A stretch of 49,945 nt of DNA from JBGTLA01 sp041744375 (GTDB lineage Bacteria; Actinomycetota; Acidimicrobiia; Spongiisociales; ZC4RG35). The DNA lies in NCBI GenBank assembly GCA_041744375.1, contig JBGTLA010000032.1, positions 1-49,945 of the forward strand, written 5' to 3'. The notes beneath the pieces were generated by a model that did not search any database, was not told where the DNA came from, and saw only the letters and a program-made list of their open reading frames with translations. Shown piece by piece: positions 42,383-49,670 of this stretch. A program made the position numbers and the translations under genes. The first letter of the stretch is position 1, and the number at the start of each line of letters is the position of its first letter.

Positions 42383-43674
42383 GACCGTTCCTCGTGGCTG
42401 ATGCGGGAGAGGAGGGCGAGCACTATGAAGTTGCCCACCAGCGCCGAGCCACCGTACGACATGAACGGAAGGGTGATGCCCGTCAGAGGGAGGACGCGCA
42501 CCACCCCGCCGATGATGAGGAAGGTCTGGAATCCGATGACGAATGTCAGGCCGGTGGCGAGGAGGGTGCGGAAGCGGTCACGGGCACGTAGGGCGATACC
42601 GAACCCGGCGGCCAGGAACAAGGCGAAACAGGCCAGCACCGCCACCGATCCGGCCAGACCGAGTTCCTCGCCCACGGCGGCGAAGATGAAGTCGGTCGAC
42701 GCGTTCGGGATGAGCGTTGGCCGCCCCAGGCCCGGCCCCGACCCCGACAGGCTCCCGGTGCCGAGGGCGAACAAACCCTGGGCGACCTGGTAGCCGGTGT
42801 CTTCGAAGTCGCGGAATGTGAACAGCCAGGCGTCGATGCGTCGTTGTACATGGTTGAACACCGTCCAGGCAGCCACCCCACCTCCCACGGCCAGGATGCC
42901 CCCAGCCAGGAGATAGCCGGTGGCGCCGGTGGCGGCATAGAGCAGTGCCGCAAAGGTGACGAAGAGCAGAAGTGACGCTCCCAAGTCGCGCTGGTAGACG
43001 AGGATCATCAGGCTGCCTGCCCACACAGCCACCAGCGGGACCAGCTGGCGCGGTTCGGGGATGCTGATTGGTCCCAGCCGCCGGTGGGCGCCGGTGAGCG
43101 CGGCCTGGCGGTCCGCCAGGTATCCCGCCAGGAATACGACGAACAGGATCTTTGCCAGTTCGGCCGGCTGAAAGCGCAGCTCGGTGAAACCCAGATCGAA
43201 AACGAGCCACAGGCGACTGCCGTTCAAGGTCAGCCCCCTTATGGGAATGGGGCCCGACTCGGGGAGGTTGGGCGCCATCAGCAGCACCACGCCTGCCAGC
43301 AGAAGCATATTGCGGTAGCGGCGCAGCATGGCCAGTCCGTAGCGAGAGAGCAGGGCCAACAGCGCAACCGAAACGGCCGACGCAATGAGCAGCCACCACT
43401 GTTGCAGGCCGGCCCGTTGGGGCTCTAGCCGGTAGACCTCCATGAAACCGAGGGCCGAGAGCAGAGCCACCGGCGGCAGGAGCAACGGGCTGGCATCGGG
43501 TGCCCAGGCCCGTATCCCCAAATGGAGGCCCCCGAAGGCGATGAGCATCACGAGGAAGGTCAACCCGACCTGGGCGCCGATCATCTCACCGCTGGCGAAG
43601 TCGACGAGCGTGACTCCGAAAGCGGCCAAACCGGCGGCGACGACGATCAAGGCGGCTTCCGTGGTGCGGGTCAT
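42379..43674 (-). CDS. rodA: SEDS peptidoglycan glycosyltransferase, FtsW/RodA/SpoVE family
   Basis: A 431-residue polytopic protein with about ten membrane helices. The SEDS motifs are visible: GSRLWLVFDLGFTELRFQPAELAKI, QRDLGASLLLFVTFAALLY, NASTDFIFAAVGEELGLAG, and the end GITLPFMSYGGSALVGNFIVL. SEDS proteins polymerise glycan strands from lipid II with a partner class B PBP, here the downstream pbpA. Between its start and the pstP stop are 137 bases, including a short coupled ORF. The RodA name follows the actinobacterial gene order. Confidence 0.95.
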   Translation of the reverse strand: MTRTTEAALIVVAAGLAAFGVTLVDFASGEMIGAQVGLTFLVMLIAFGGLHLGIRAWAPDASPLLLPPVALLSALGFMEVYRLEPQRAGLQQWWLLIASAVSVALLALLSRYGLAMLRRYRNMLLLAGVVLLMAPNLPESGPIPIRGLTLNGSRLWLVFDLGFTELRFQPAELAKILFVVFLAGYLADRQAALTGAHRRLGPISIPEPRQLVPLVAVWAGSLMILVYQRDLGASLLLFVTFAALLYAATGATGYLLAGGILAVGGGVAAWTVFNHVQRRIDAWLFTFRDFEDTGYQVAQGLFALGTGSLSGSGPGLGRPTLIPNASTDFIFAAVGEELGLAGSVAVLACFALFLAAGFGIALRARDRFRTLLATGLTFVIGFQTFLIIGGVVRVLPLTGITLPFMSYGGSALVGNFIVLALLSRISHEERS

Positions 43675-43754
43675 GGCACCGGCGCGGTGGCGTCGGTCTG
43701 TGGGGCCGGACAGGCCCGCAGGTCAAACGAATTGGTGTGATCCATGCTGGACAT
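43671..43754 (-). CDS. Possible short leader ORF coupled to rodA
   Basis: A 27-codon frame (MSSMDHTNSF, ending TDATAPVP) stops in an ATGA overlap with the rodA start. A second ATG within it (43745) would give 24 residues. A GGAG site lies 2 nt before the first ATG, closer than usual. It could be a coupled leader or chance. Confidence 0.3.
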   Translation of the reverse strand: MSSMDHTNSFDLRACPAPQTDATAPVP

Positions 43755-43811
43755 TCTCCGACGTCTGTGTCGCCATCGATCACCGGGGCGACGGCGAAAC
43801 GTCCGACGAAG

Positions 43812-44519
43812 TCAGTCGGCTACATCGACGACCAGAACGGTGATGTTGTCGTGTCCACCGGCGGTGTTGGCCGCCTCGATCAGCGACCATGCCGCCTCTT
43901 CGGCCGACTCCATCCCCAGACACTCGGCGATCTGTTCGTCACCGACCATCGAGTTCACTCCATCGGAACACAACAAGTAACGGTCGCCGGGGACAAGGGG
44001 TTCCTCGAACTCGTCGACCAAGATGTCCTGGGTGAGGCCCAATGCCCGAGTGAGCATGCTCCGCTGGGGGTGACTGTGTGCTTCCTCGGCGCTGATCTTT
44101 CCGGCGGCCACGTACTCGGCTACGACCGTATGGTCGTCGGTGAGCTGACGCAAGACACCATCTCGAAACAGGTAGGCGCGGCTATCACCGACGTGAGCAA
44201 ACCGGGCCAGTCCGTCTTCCCCGAGTTCCAGGAGGGTAAGGGTGGTACCCATCCCCGCCAGGTCGGGTGACTCCGCGACTTCCAGCAGGATGGCGTGGTT
44301 GGCTCCCACCACCCTCATCCCCGGTGTCCCCACGATCTCTTTGGCCGTGTCGACGGCGATCTTCGACGCAATCTCGCCGGCGACGTGGCCGCCCATGCCA
44401 TCGGCGACCATGAGCAGCGCCGAGCCGTCGGCGCTACCCGAGGCCTCGGGGTGTACGGAGTCCTGGTTGTTGGAGCGCACGAGGCCTGTGTGGCTGGCGC
44501 TCGCCCACTGATACTTCAC
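43812..44519 (-). CDS. pstP: PP2C-family Ser/Thr phosphatase PstP
   Basis: A 235-residue metal-dependent phosphatase that reverses PknB phosphorylation. The conserved metal motifs are RSNNQDSV, VADGMGGHVAGEIAS, LCSDGVNSMV, and GGHDNITVLVVDV. The usual C-terminal membrane helix and extracellular part of mycobacterial PstP are absent, so this form is soluble. The GTG start overlaps the fhaB stop (GTGA). The arrangement fhaA-fhaB-pstP-rodA-pbpA-pknB on one strand keeps kinase, phosphatase and FHA readers together. Confidence 0.94.
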   Translation of the reverse strand: MKYQWASASHTGLVRSNNQDSVHPEASGSADGSALLMVADGMGGHVAGEIASKIAVDTAKEIVGTPGMRVVGANHAILLEVAESPDLAGMGTTLTLLELGEDGLARFAHVGDSRAYLFRDGVLRQLTDDHTVVAEYVAAGKISAEEAHSHPQRSMLTRALGLTQDILVDEFEEPLVPGDRYLLCSDGVNSMVGDEQIAECLGMESAEEAAWSLIEAANTAGGHDNITVLVVDVAD

Positions 44520-44929
44520 CGCACCTCCATGACGGTCTTGCCCACCTGCACGGCATCACCTCGCCTCAGCTCACTGGGAGCTGTGACGCGCCGCCCGTTC
44601 AAGTATGTCCCATTGGTGCTGCCCAGGTCGTGGAGAGTGAGTCCTCCTTCCTGGGCGACCAGCCTCAGATGGAACTCTGAAGCATACGGGTCATCGAGCA
44701 CGATGTCCGCTTCGGACGATCGACCCAGAACGGTGGCGTCGGTGACTGTGAAGTCCAGGCCGGCCTGGGTCTCGGAACGGACCATCACCACTTTCGTACC
44801 GCGCCGGCGGCCCTTGCGGTCGGCGTGGATGCCAAGATGAGTGGCGATCCCCCGGGCGACCTGCCACACGAACAGGTAGATGAGGGCCAAGAAGATGAGG
44901 CGGAGGAGAGCGAGGATGACGTCAGGCAC
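44516..44929 (-). CDS. fhaB: FHA-domain protein FhaB, membrane-anchored
   Basis: A 137-residue protein with an N-terminal membrane helix (about 5-27) and an FHA domain (about 63-137) that binds phosphothreonine. Its signature is TVLGRSSEADIVLDDPYASEFHLRLV and HDLGSTNGTYLNGRRV. In mycobacteria FhaB (FipA) links cell-division proteins and PknB targets. The GTG at 44929 follows the fhaA stop by 3 bases. Confidence 0.94.
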   Translation of the reverse strand: MPDVILALLRLIFLALIYLFVWQVARGIATHLGIHADRKGRRRGTKVVMVRSETQAGLDFTVTDATVLGRSSEADIVLDDPYASEFHLRLVAQEGGLTLHDLGSTNGTYLNGRRVTAPSELRRGDAVQVGKTVMEVR

Positions 44930-44932
44930 CGT

Positions 44933-45580
44933 TCACGCGATCTCGAGGCGGAAAGCCCGATCGGCGATGGTGATCACCGAACCGGGTTGAAACTCATGGG
45001 GGTCGTCGCCGATTCGGGTGCCGTCGACGCGCGTGCCGTTGGCGGAGCCGAGATCTGAAATCCAGACGGCGCCGTGGCGGCGGACGATGAGGGCATGCAG
45101 TCGCGAGACCTCCTCGTAGGGCAGCACGATGTCACATTCTGCCGATCTGCCGAGGTGCATCCGATTGTTGGTCAGGTCGAAGGTGTCGCTTCCACTGAGT
45201 CGCCCCCAGGGGTGTCGCGACCCTTTCCGCGTCTCAAGACGGCACTGGACCGAGCCGGGCGGTATCCCTTGATCGAGTTTGATGTTCACGGAAGTCGGTC
45301 CGGCTAGGCGCCATCCTTCCTCGGCGGCGTGGGCCTCGTACGCCTCGGTCAAGATGCGGGCCAACGAAGCGGGAGGCAGGTCGAGGTCGGCGGGGTTCAG
45401 GATGACGGTTGCGGCGTTGGCCACCATCGGTCCCGTGGGATGTTCGGTTGATCCCAGGTCGGCTTCGCGCACGAGCTTCTGGGCGATTTCGGTGGGATGA
45501 ACGCGCCCGTGAAACACCTTTCCGGCCACGCCGTCGAGCATCCTCTCCAGCCGCCTCTCGACAGCCCGTGCAAGTTTCAC
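44933..45580 (-). CDS. fhaA: DUF3662/FHA-domain protein FhaA
   Basis: A 215-residue protein. The N-terminal part (1-120) is the DUF3662 helix-rich domain (RRLERMLDGVAGKVF, EIAQKLVREAD), and the C-terminal FHA domain (about 140-215) contains MHLGRSAECDIVLPYEEVSRLHALIV and SDLGSANGTRVDG. It lacks the long linker of M. tuberculosis FhaA. FhaA binds phosphorylated MurJ/MviN there, so the upstream pseudokinase (4589-5884) is a candidate partner. It is the first gene of the minus-strand cluster and starts with GTG. Confidence 0.93.
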   Translation of the reverse strand: MKLARAVERRLERMLDGVAGKVFHGRVHPTEIAQKLVREADLGSTEHPTGPMVANAATVILNPADLDLPPASLARILTEAYEAHAAEEGWRLAGPTSVNIKLDQGIPPGSVQCRLETRKGSRHPWGRLSGSDTFDLTNNRMHLGRSAECDIVLPYEEVSRLHALIVRRHGAVWISDLGSANGTRVDGTRIGDDPHEFQPGSVITIADRAFRLEIA

Positions 45581-45628
45581 CTGCGTCAGTGTACGACCGC
45601 GGTGGTACCATTCTCGGCGCCGCTCTGA

Positions 45629-45712
<84 letters not shown>

Positions 45713-45824
45713 CCGGTTGGGTTGTGAGCAGGTTTACGACGCCTGCGTTCCCAGGTCACCCATCCCCCTCCATGTCGTTGGCTTGGCCTGGGGGTTGGGT
45801 TCGCAACGTGGTAGGAAGTCATCA

Positions 45825-46823
45825 ATGTTCGACGCTCCTCGCCGTCGCCGCCGTCGGCGTCTGATGTGGCCGGTACTCGCGACCCTGGTGGTGGGGGTTG
45901 GAGTGATCGTCGCCACCTCGGGCAGCGATGCGCGTGCCACCATCACGTATTTGGAGGAGATGCGCACGGCGTCATCCGATCTTTCGCGGGCGGGAGCTTC
46001 CATGACGGCCCTGGTCGCCGACTTATCCCGGGTCGATCGGGCCGAGTTTGAATCCGTGATTGGCGGTGTGGAGGCTGCCCTGGCCCGCGCCGGCGAAGTC
46101 GCCGCCGTTGAGCAACCCAGCCAGGACCTCATCGGAGCCGCCACCCTCTATCGCCTGGCCGTGGACTCATGGGAGCAAGGGATGGATGGCTTTGGTGTTG
46201 CCCTGCTCGAGGCTGCCGACAATCCGTCTTCCGACACGGTGGTGGACGAGCTGGCCTCGGCCGTGGTGTTGGTGCGGGCCGGTGACCGGATCTACGACGC
46301 GTTGGTAGCCGAACTTGGACGCCCCGACGTCCCATCTCCGGTCACCGACATGCCCGAAGTGCGGTTGTTGCCGGTGGATGCGCCGGTGACGGTGCTGGCT
46401 CCGGCGTGGGTCTCTGCCGCCCGGTCCGCCACGAGTCGTCTCGCCCTGCGTCCGTCCGTCCGCATCGAGCAGGTGGCCACACGCCCCGAGTGGGTCACCA
46501 ACACCGACGGCATCCTCGTCGTACCGGCGACAGACACCGTCGACGTTGTCGTTGTGGTCGGCAATGACGGCAACGTGGGCGCGGAGGTCGGAAACCTCCG
46601 TTTGACTTTGCTGGGGCCTGACGGTGATCCGCTGGTGCTCACCGAGGAGGTGCCCGAGATTGCAGCCGGTGCCCAGACATCGATCACGTTCTCTCAGTTG
46701 GCCGTCGCACCGGGAAGTGATTACCGCATGGAGGCCCTTCTCACTCCGGGCGGTGGGGACATGTTCCTGGACGACAACCGCCACGCCAGCGGTTTCACCG
46801 TGAATGCGGCTACCGAGGGATGA
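45825..46823 (+). CDS. Membrane-anchored extracellular protein, beta-sandwich (CARDB-like) C-terminus
   Basis: A 332-residue protein with a very basic N-terminus (RRRRRRRLMWPVLATLVVGVGVIVATSG) leading a membrane helix, then a helical region (55-180) with repeated Ala/Glu heptads, and a C-terminal beta-rich domain (about 230-325). The latter, VVVVVGNDGNVGAEVGNLRLTLLGPDG then GSDYRMEALLTPGGGDMFLDDNRH, resembles a CARDB/NEAT-like adhesion fold. The ATG at 45825 was chosen. The function is unknown; the location between tRNA-Leu and serS gives no hint. Confidence 0.65.
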   Translation: MFDAPRRRRRRRLMWPVLATLVVGVGVIVATSGSDARATITYLEEMRTASSDLSRAGASMTALVADLSRVDRAEFESVIGGVEAALARAGEVAAVEQPSQDLIGAATLYRLAVDSWEQGMDGFGVALLEAADNPSSDTVVDELASAVVLVRAGDRIYDALVAELGRPDVPSPVTDMPEVRLLPVDAPVTVLAPAWVSAARSATSRLALRPSVRIEQVATRPEWVTNTDGILVVPATDTVDVVVVVGNDGNVGAEVGNLRLTLLGPDGDPLVLTEEVPEIAAGAQTSITFSQLAVAPGSDYRMEALLTPGGGDMFLDDNRHASGFTVNAATEG

Positions 46824-46856
46824 TGAGGTGGATGGTCTCGGTACCATGACCGAGTC

Positions 46857-48122
46857 GTGATAGACCCTCGAATCCTGCGCGAAGACCCCGAGTCGGTGAA
46901 GGCGTCGGTACGTCGGCGCGGCCTGGACATCGACATCGACGGCCTCATCGAGCTCGAGCGGGCTGTCCGCCGCGTCCGTTCCGAGGCGGAGATGGCGCGG
47001 GCCGAGCAGAAGGACGCCGGAGCGACGATCGCCCGTTTGTCGGGCCCGGCCAAGGAAGCGGCGATCGCCGAGGTGGCCACGCTGGCGGACCGGGTCAAGA
47101 CTCTCGGCGCCGAGGCCGACCGACTGTGGACGGAGTTCGAGCAGAGGTGGCTCACCGTGCCAAATCTCGTCGATCCCTCCGCCGCCGACGGTCACACCGA
47201 GGAGGACGCCGAGGTCCTACGTGAGGTCGGTGAGATCCCCCAACCGGTCTTTACGCCTCGCGATCATACTTCGTTGGGCGAACTGCTCGATGTCATCGAC
47301 ACCACCCGGGGAGTGAAGGTGTCGGGCAGCCGCTTCGGATATCTCAAAGGGCGGGCGGTGTTGTTGGAGTTCGCCTTGGTTCGGTGGTCTCTCGACCGTT
47401 TGGTGGACATGGGGCACATCCCGATGGTTCCTCCGGTCTTGGTCCGAGAAGAGGCATTGGTGGGGACGGGGTTCTTTCCTGCCGACCGTGAGCAGGTGTA
47501 TGCAGTCCCCGACGATGGGCTGTATTTGGTGGGGACCTCGGAGGTTCCCTTGGCGGCCTACCACGGCGGCGAGATCTTCGAACCCGACGATCTGCCGGCC
47601 CGCTACGCCGGGTTCTCGACCTGTTTCCGCCGTGAGGCAGGCACCTACGGAAAAGACACGACCGGCATCTTCCGCGTGCACCAGTTCGACAAGGTGGAGA
47701 TGTTCGTTTTCTGCCGCCCCGAGGACTCTTTGGCGGAGCACGAGCGCTTGTTGGAGATCGAAGAGAGCCTGGTGCGGGAGTTGGAGGTTCCGTACCGCGT
47801 CGTCAACATCGCGGCCGGCGACTTGGGTGCCTCGGCCGCCAAGAAGTACGACATCGAGGCGTGGTTCCCTTCGGAGCAGCGATACCGAGAGATCACCTCC
47901 TGTTCCAACACCACCGACTATCAGGCGCGGCGACTGCGCGTCCGGTATCGAGGCCAAGGCGGCAACGAGATCGTCCACACTCTCAACGGAACGGCCTGCG
48001 CAGTGGGACGTACCATCCTGGCCCTTCTCGAGAACCACCAGCAGGAGGACGGAACCGTGCTCATTCCCGAGGCCCTGCGGTCGTACACGGGTTTCGACCA
48101 TATCTCTCCACCCTCGGCGTGA
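46857..48122 (+). CDS. serS: Serine-tRNA ligase
   Basis: A 421-residue class II synthetase that charges tRNA-Ser. The N-terminal coiled-coil (about 20-105, SEAEMARAEQKDAGATIARL) binds the tRNA variable arm. The catalytic domain has motif 2 in FSTCFRREAGTYGKDTTGIFRVHQFDKVEMF and motif 3 in GTACAVGRTILALLENHQQEDGTVLIPEAL. The start is GTG at 46857. menG follows 22 nt after the stop. Several tRNA-Ser sequences lie 1.5 kb downstream. Confidence 0.97.
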   Translation: MIDPRILREDPESVKASVRRRGLDIDIDGLIELERAVRRVRSEAEMARAEQKDAGATIARLSGPAKEAAIAEVATLADRVKTLGAEADRLWTEFEQRWLTVPNLVDPSAADGHTEEDAEVLREVGEIPQPVFTPRDHTSLGELLDVIDTTRGVKVSGSRFGYLKGRAVLLEFALVRWSLDRLVDMGHIPMVPPVLVREEALVGTGFFPADREQVYAVPDDGLYLVGTSEVPLAAYHGGEIFEPDDLPARYAGFSTCFRREAGTYGKDTTGIFRVHQFDKVEMFVFCRPEDSLAEHERLLEIEESLVRELEVPYRVVNIAAGDLGASAAKKYDIEAWFPSEQRYREITSCSNTTDYQARRLRVRYRGQGGNEIVHTLNGTACAVGRTILALLENHQQEDGTVLIPEALRSYTGFDHISPPSA

Positions 48123-48144
48123 CCCACCGAGGTAGGGGGCGGCT

Positions 48145-48783
48145 ATGAGCGAGGCGTCCGATCCCATCTTCGCCAAGATCGCCCGGCGTTATGACCGCGT
48201 GAATGCGGTGTTGTCATTGGGAAGGGAACGAGCTTGGCGACAACGGGCCATCGAGCACCTCCCGCAAGGTTTGGTCTTAGATCTGGGAAGCGGCACCGGG
48301 GCGGCGTCGGCCGCCCTCGCGCCTCGACGAGTGATCTGTCTCGATCCGGTGGTGGAGATGCTGGGGCTGAGCACCATGCCCGAGCGAGTGGCTGGGGTAG
48401 GCGAGCACCTTCCCTTCCCCGACGGATGCTTCGACGGTGTCTTCTCGGCGTTCGTGGTACGAAATCTGACCTCGGTCTCGACGACCCTGAGCGAGATCGA
48501 GCGGGTTCTCCGTCCGGGCGGAAAGGCGGTGATCGTCGACCTGACCCGCCCGCGCCTTCCGCTGTCGCGTGCCTTGCATCGACTCGGGACTTCGGTGATT
48601 CTGCCGTTGGTGGGGGCGACGATGGCCGGCGCCGGTGACGAGTATCGCTATCTGCACCGCAGCCTGGATGCGCTGCCTCCACCTGAGGTGATGTTCGAAG
48701 GGGGTCCGCTGGCCGTCGATCGGCTGTGGCGGATGGGGATGAACGGCTTCGTGTACGGAGCCGTTTTGAGCAGGCGGAGTTGA
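48145..48783 (+). CDS. menG: Menaquinone biosynthesis methyltransferase (UbiE/MenG-like)
   Basis: A 212-residue SAM-dependent methyltransferase, slightly short for the family. It has FAKIARRYDRVNAVLSLG near the start, the SAM motif LDLGSGTGAASAALA, and the UbiE-like AFVVRNLTSVSTTLSEIERVLRPGGKAVIVDLTRPR. Other UbiE-family C-methyltransferases remain possible. The end overlaps the 3' end of the SRP RNA on the opposite strand (48782-49058). Confidence 0.82.
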   Translation: MSEASDPIFAKIARRYDRVNAVLSLGRERAWRQRAIEHLPQGLVLDLGSGTGAASAALAPRRVICLDPVVEMLGLSTMPERVAGVGEHLPFPDGCFDGVFSAFVVRNLTSVSTTLSEIERVLRPGGKAVIVDLTRPRLPLSRALHRLGTSVILPLVGATMAGAGDEYRYLHRSLDALPPPEVMFEGGPLAVDRLWRMGMNGFVYGAVLSRRS

Positions 48784-49058
48784 TCGTGCACCCCACCGTC
48801 GGGCGAGATTCACAGCGGTGGCGGTGGTCGCCGGCTCCGGTCAGGCACTCCTGCGGCACCCAGGACAATCCGCTTAGGGCTGCTTCCTTCCGGACCTGAC
48901 CCGGTTCACGGTGTCCCGCCGCGCAGGACCCGACCTTCGACACCACGTGTCCACCGACCGTTTGACCCGCTGGAACTTCAACCTCGGGTGGGGAGTTAGG
49001 CCCCGCATGGAGAGGATTTCGGGTAAAGGGCACCCCTAACGCCCCGCTTAGCACGATC
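48782..49058 (-). ncRNA. ffs: Large-type SRP RNA (with Alu domain)
   Basis: On the complement, the S-domain core is GGTCAGGTCCGGAAGGAAGC (RNA of 48881-48900 region), the binding site for Ffh. It also has the 5' Alu-domain pattern GTGCTAAGCGGGG ... GGTGCCC ... TACCCGAAATCC ... CTAACTCCCCACCCGAGG. The ends pair: GATCGTGC (complement of 49051-49058) with GCACGATC (complement of 48782-48789). The total of about 277 nt matches the large bacterial class, as in Bacillus, and not the 4.5S type of mycobacteria. Ends are estimated from the pairing. Confidence 0.88.
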
Positions 49059-49068
49059 GGGTCCCAGG

Positions 49069-49518
49069 CTACCTGCGTTGAGCGAAGAAGTGCGAGAGGA
49101 GTTCGCTGGCCTCGGCTTCGAGGATCCCGGCCGTCAACTCGGCGTAGTGGTTGAGACGACGGTCCTGGGGTATGTTGTAGAGGCTCCAGCACGCCCCCCC
49201 TTTGAGGTCGGCCGCCCCGTAGACGATTCGGCTGACGCGGGCGTTCACAGCCGCCCCGGCGCACATTGCGCATGGTTCCAGGGTCACCACCAGACTGTGG
49301 CCGTCGAGTCGCCACGTTCCAAGGCTCCGAGCTGCTGCTGCGAGAACGAGCATCTCGGCGTGAGCGGTCGGGTCGGCTAGTTCTTCGCGACGGTTGTGGT
49401 CGGAAGCGACGACAACACCCGCTTGGTCGATCACCAGGGCCCCGACGGGCACGTCGCCATGGCCGATCGCCTGGGCCGCTTCGTCGAGAGCAAGCCGCAT
49501 GAGGGTTGTGTCATCCAT
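49069..49518 (-). CDS. tadA: tRNA-specific adenosine(34) deaminase
   Basis: A 149-residue zinc deaminase that converts A34 to inosine in tRNA-Arg. The zinc motifs are HAE in PTAHAEMLVLAAAA and PCAMC in TLEPCAMCAGAAVNARV. The start at 49518 (MDDTTLMRLALDEAAQAIGHG) fits homologues; upstream frame is a shadow of tRNA-Ser. It is divergent from the tRNA-Ser region and converges on the SRP RNA. Confidence 0.95.
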   Translation of the reverse strand: MDDTTLMRLALDEAAQAIGHGDVPVGALVIDQAGVVVASDHNRREELADPTAHAEMLVLAAAARSLGTWRLDGHSLVVTLEPCAMCAGAAVNARVSRIVYGAADLKGGACWSLYNIPQDRRLNHYAELTAGILEAEASELLSHFFAQRR

Positions 49519-49577
49519 TGGGTACCTGTGTGGGGGTGAGGGTACGATGTGTTGCCTTCGGGTGCCCGAGGACACCT

Positions 49578-49668
49578 GGAGGGATCGCATAGTCTGGTCT
49601 AGTGCGCGGCACTGGAAATGCCGTTGGGGGTTTACGCTCCCTCGAGGGTTCAAATCCCTCTCCCTCCG
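49578..49668 (+). tRNA. serT: tRNA-Ser (GGA)
   Basis: A class II cloverleaf: acceptor GGAGGGA/TCCCTCC, D arm TCGCATAGTCTGGTCTAGTGC, anticodon loop CTGGAAA with GGA, long variable arm (TTGGGGGTTTACGCTCCC), T arm GAGGG-TTCAAAT-CCCTC, discriminator G. CCA is not encoded. A tandem array of related half-tRNA units starts directly after it. Confidence 0.96.
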
Positions 49669-49670
49669 CT

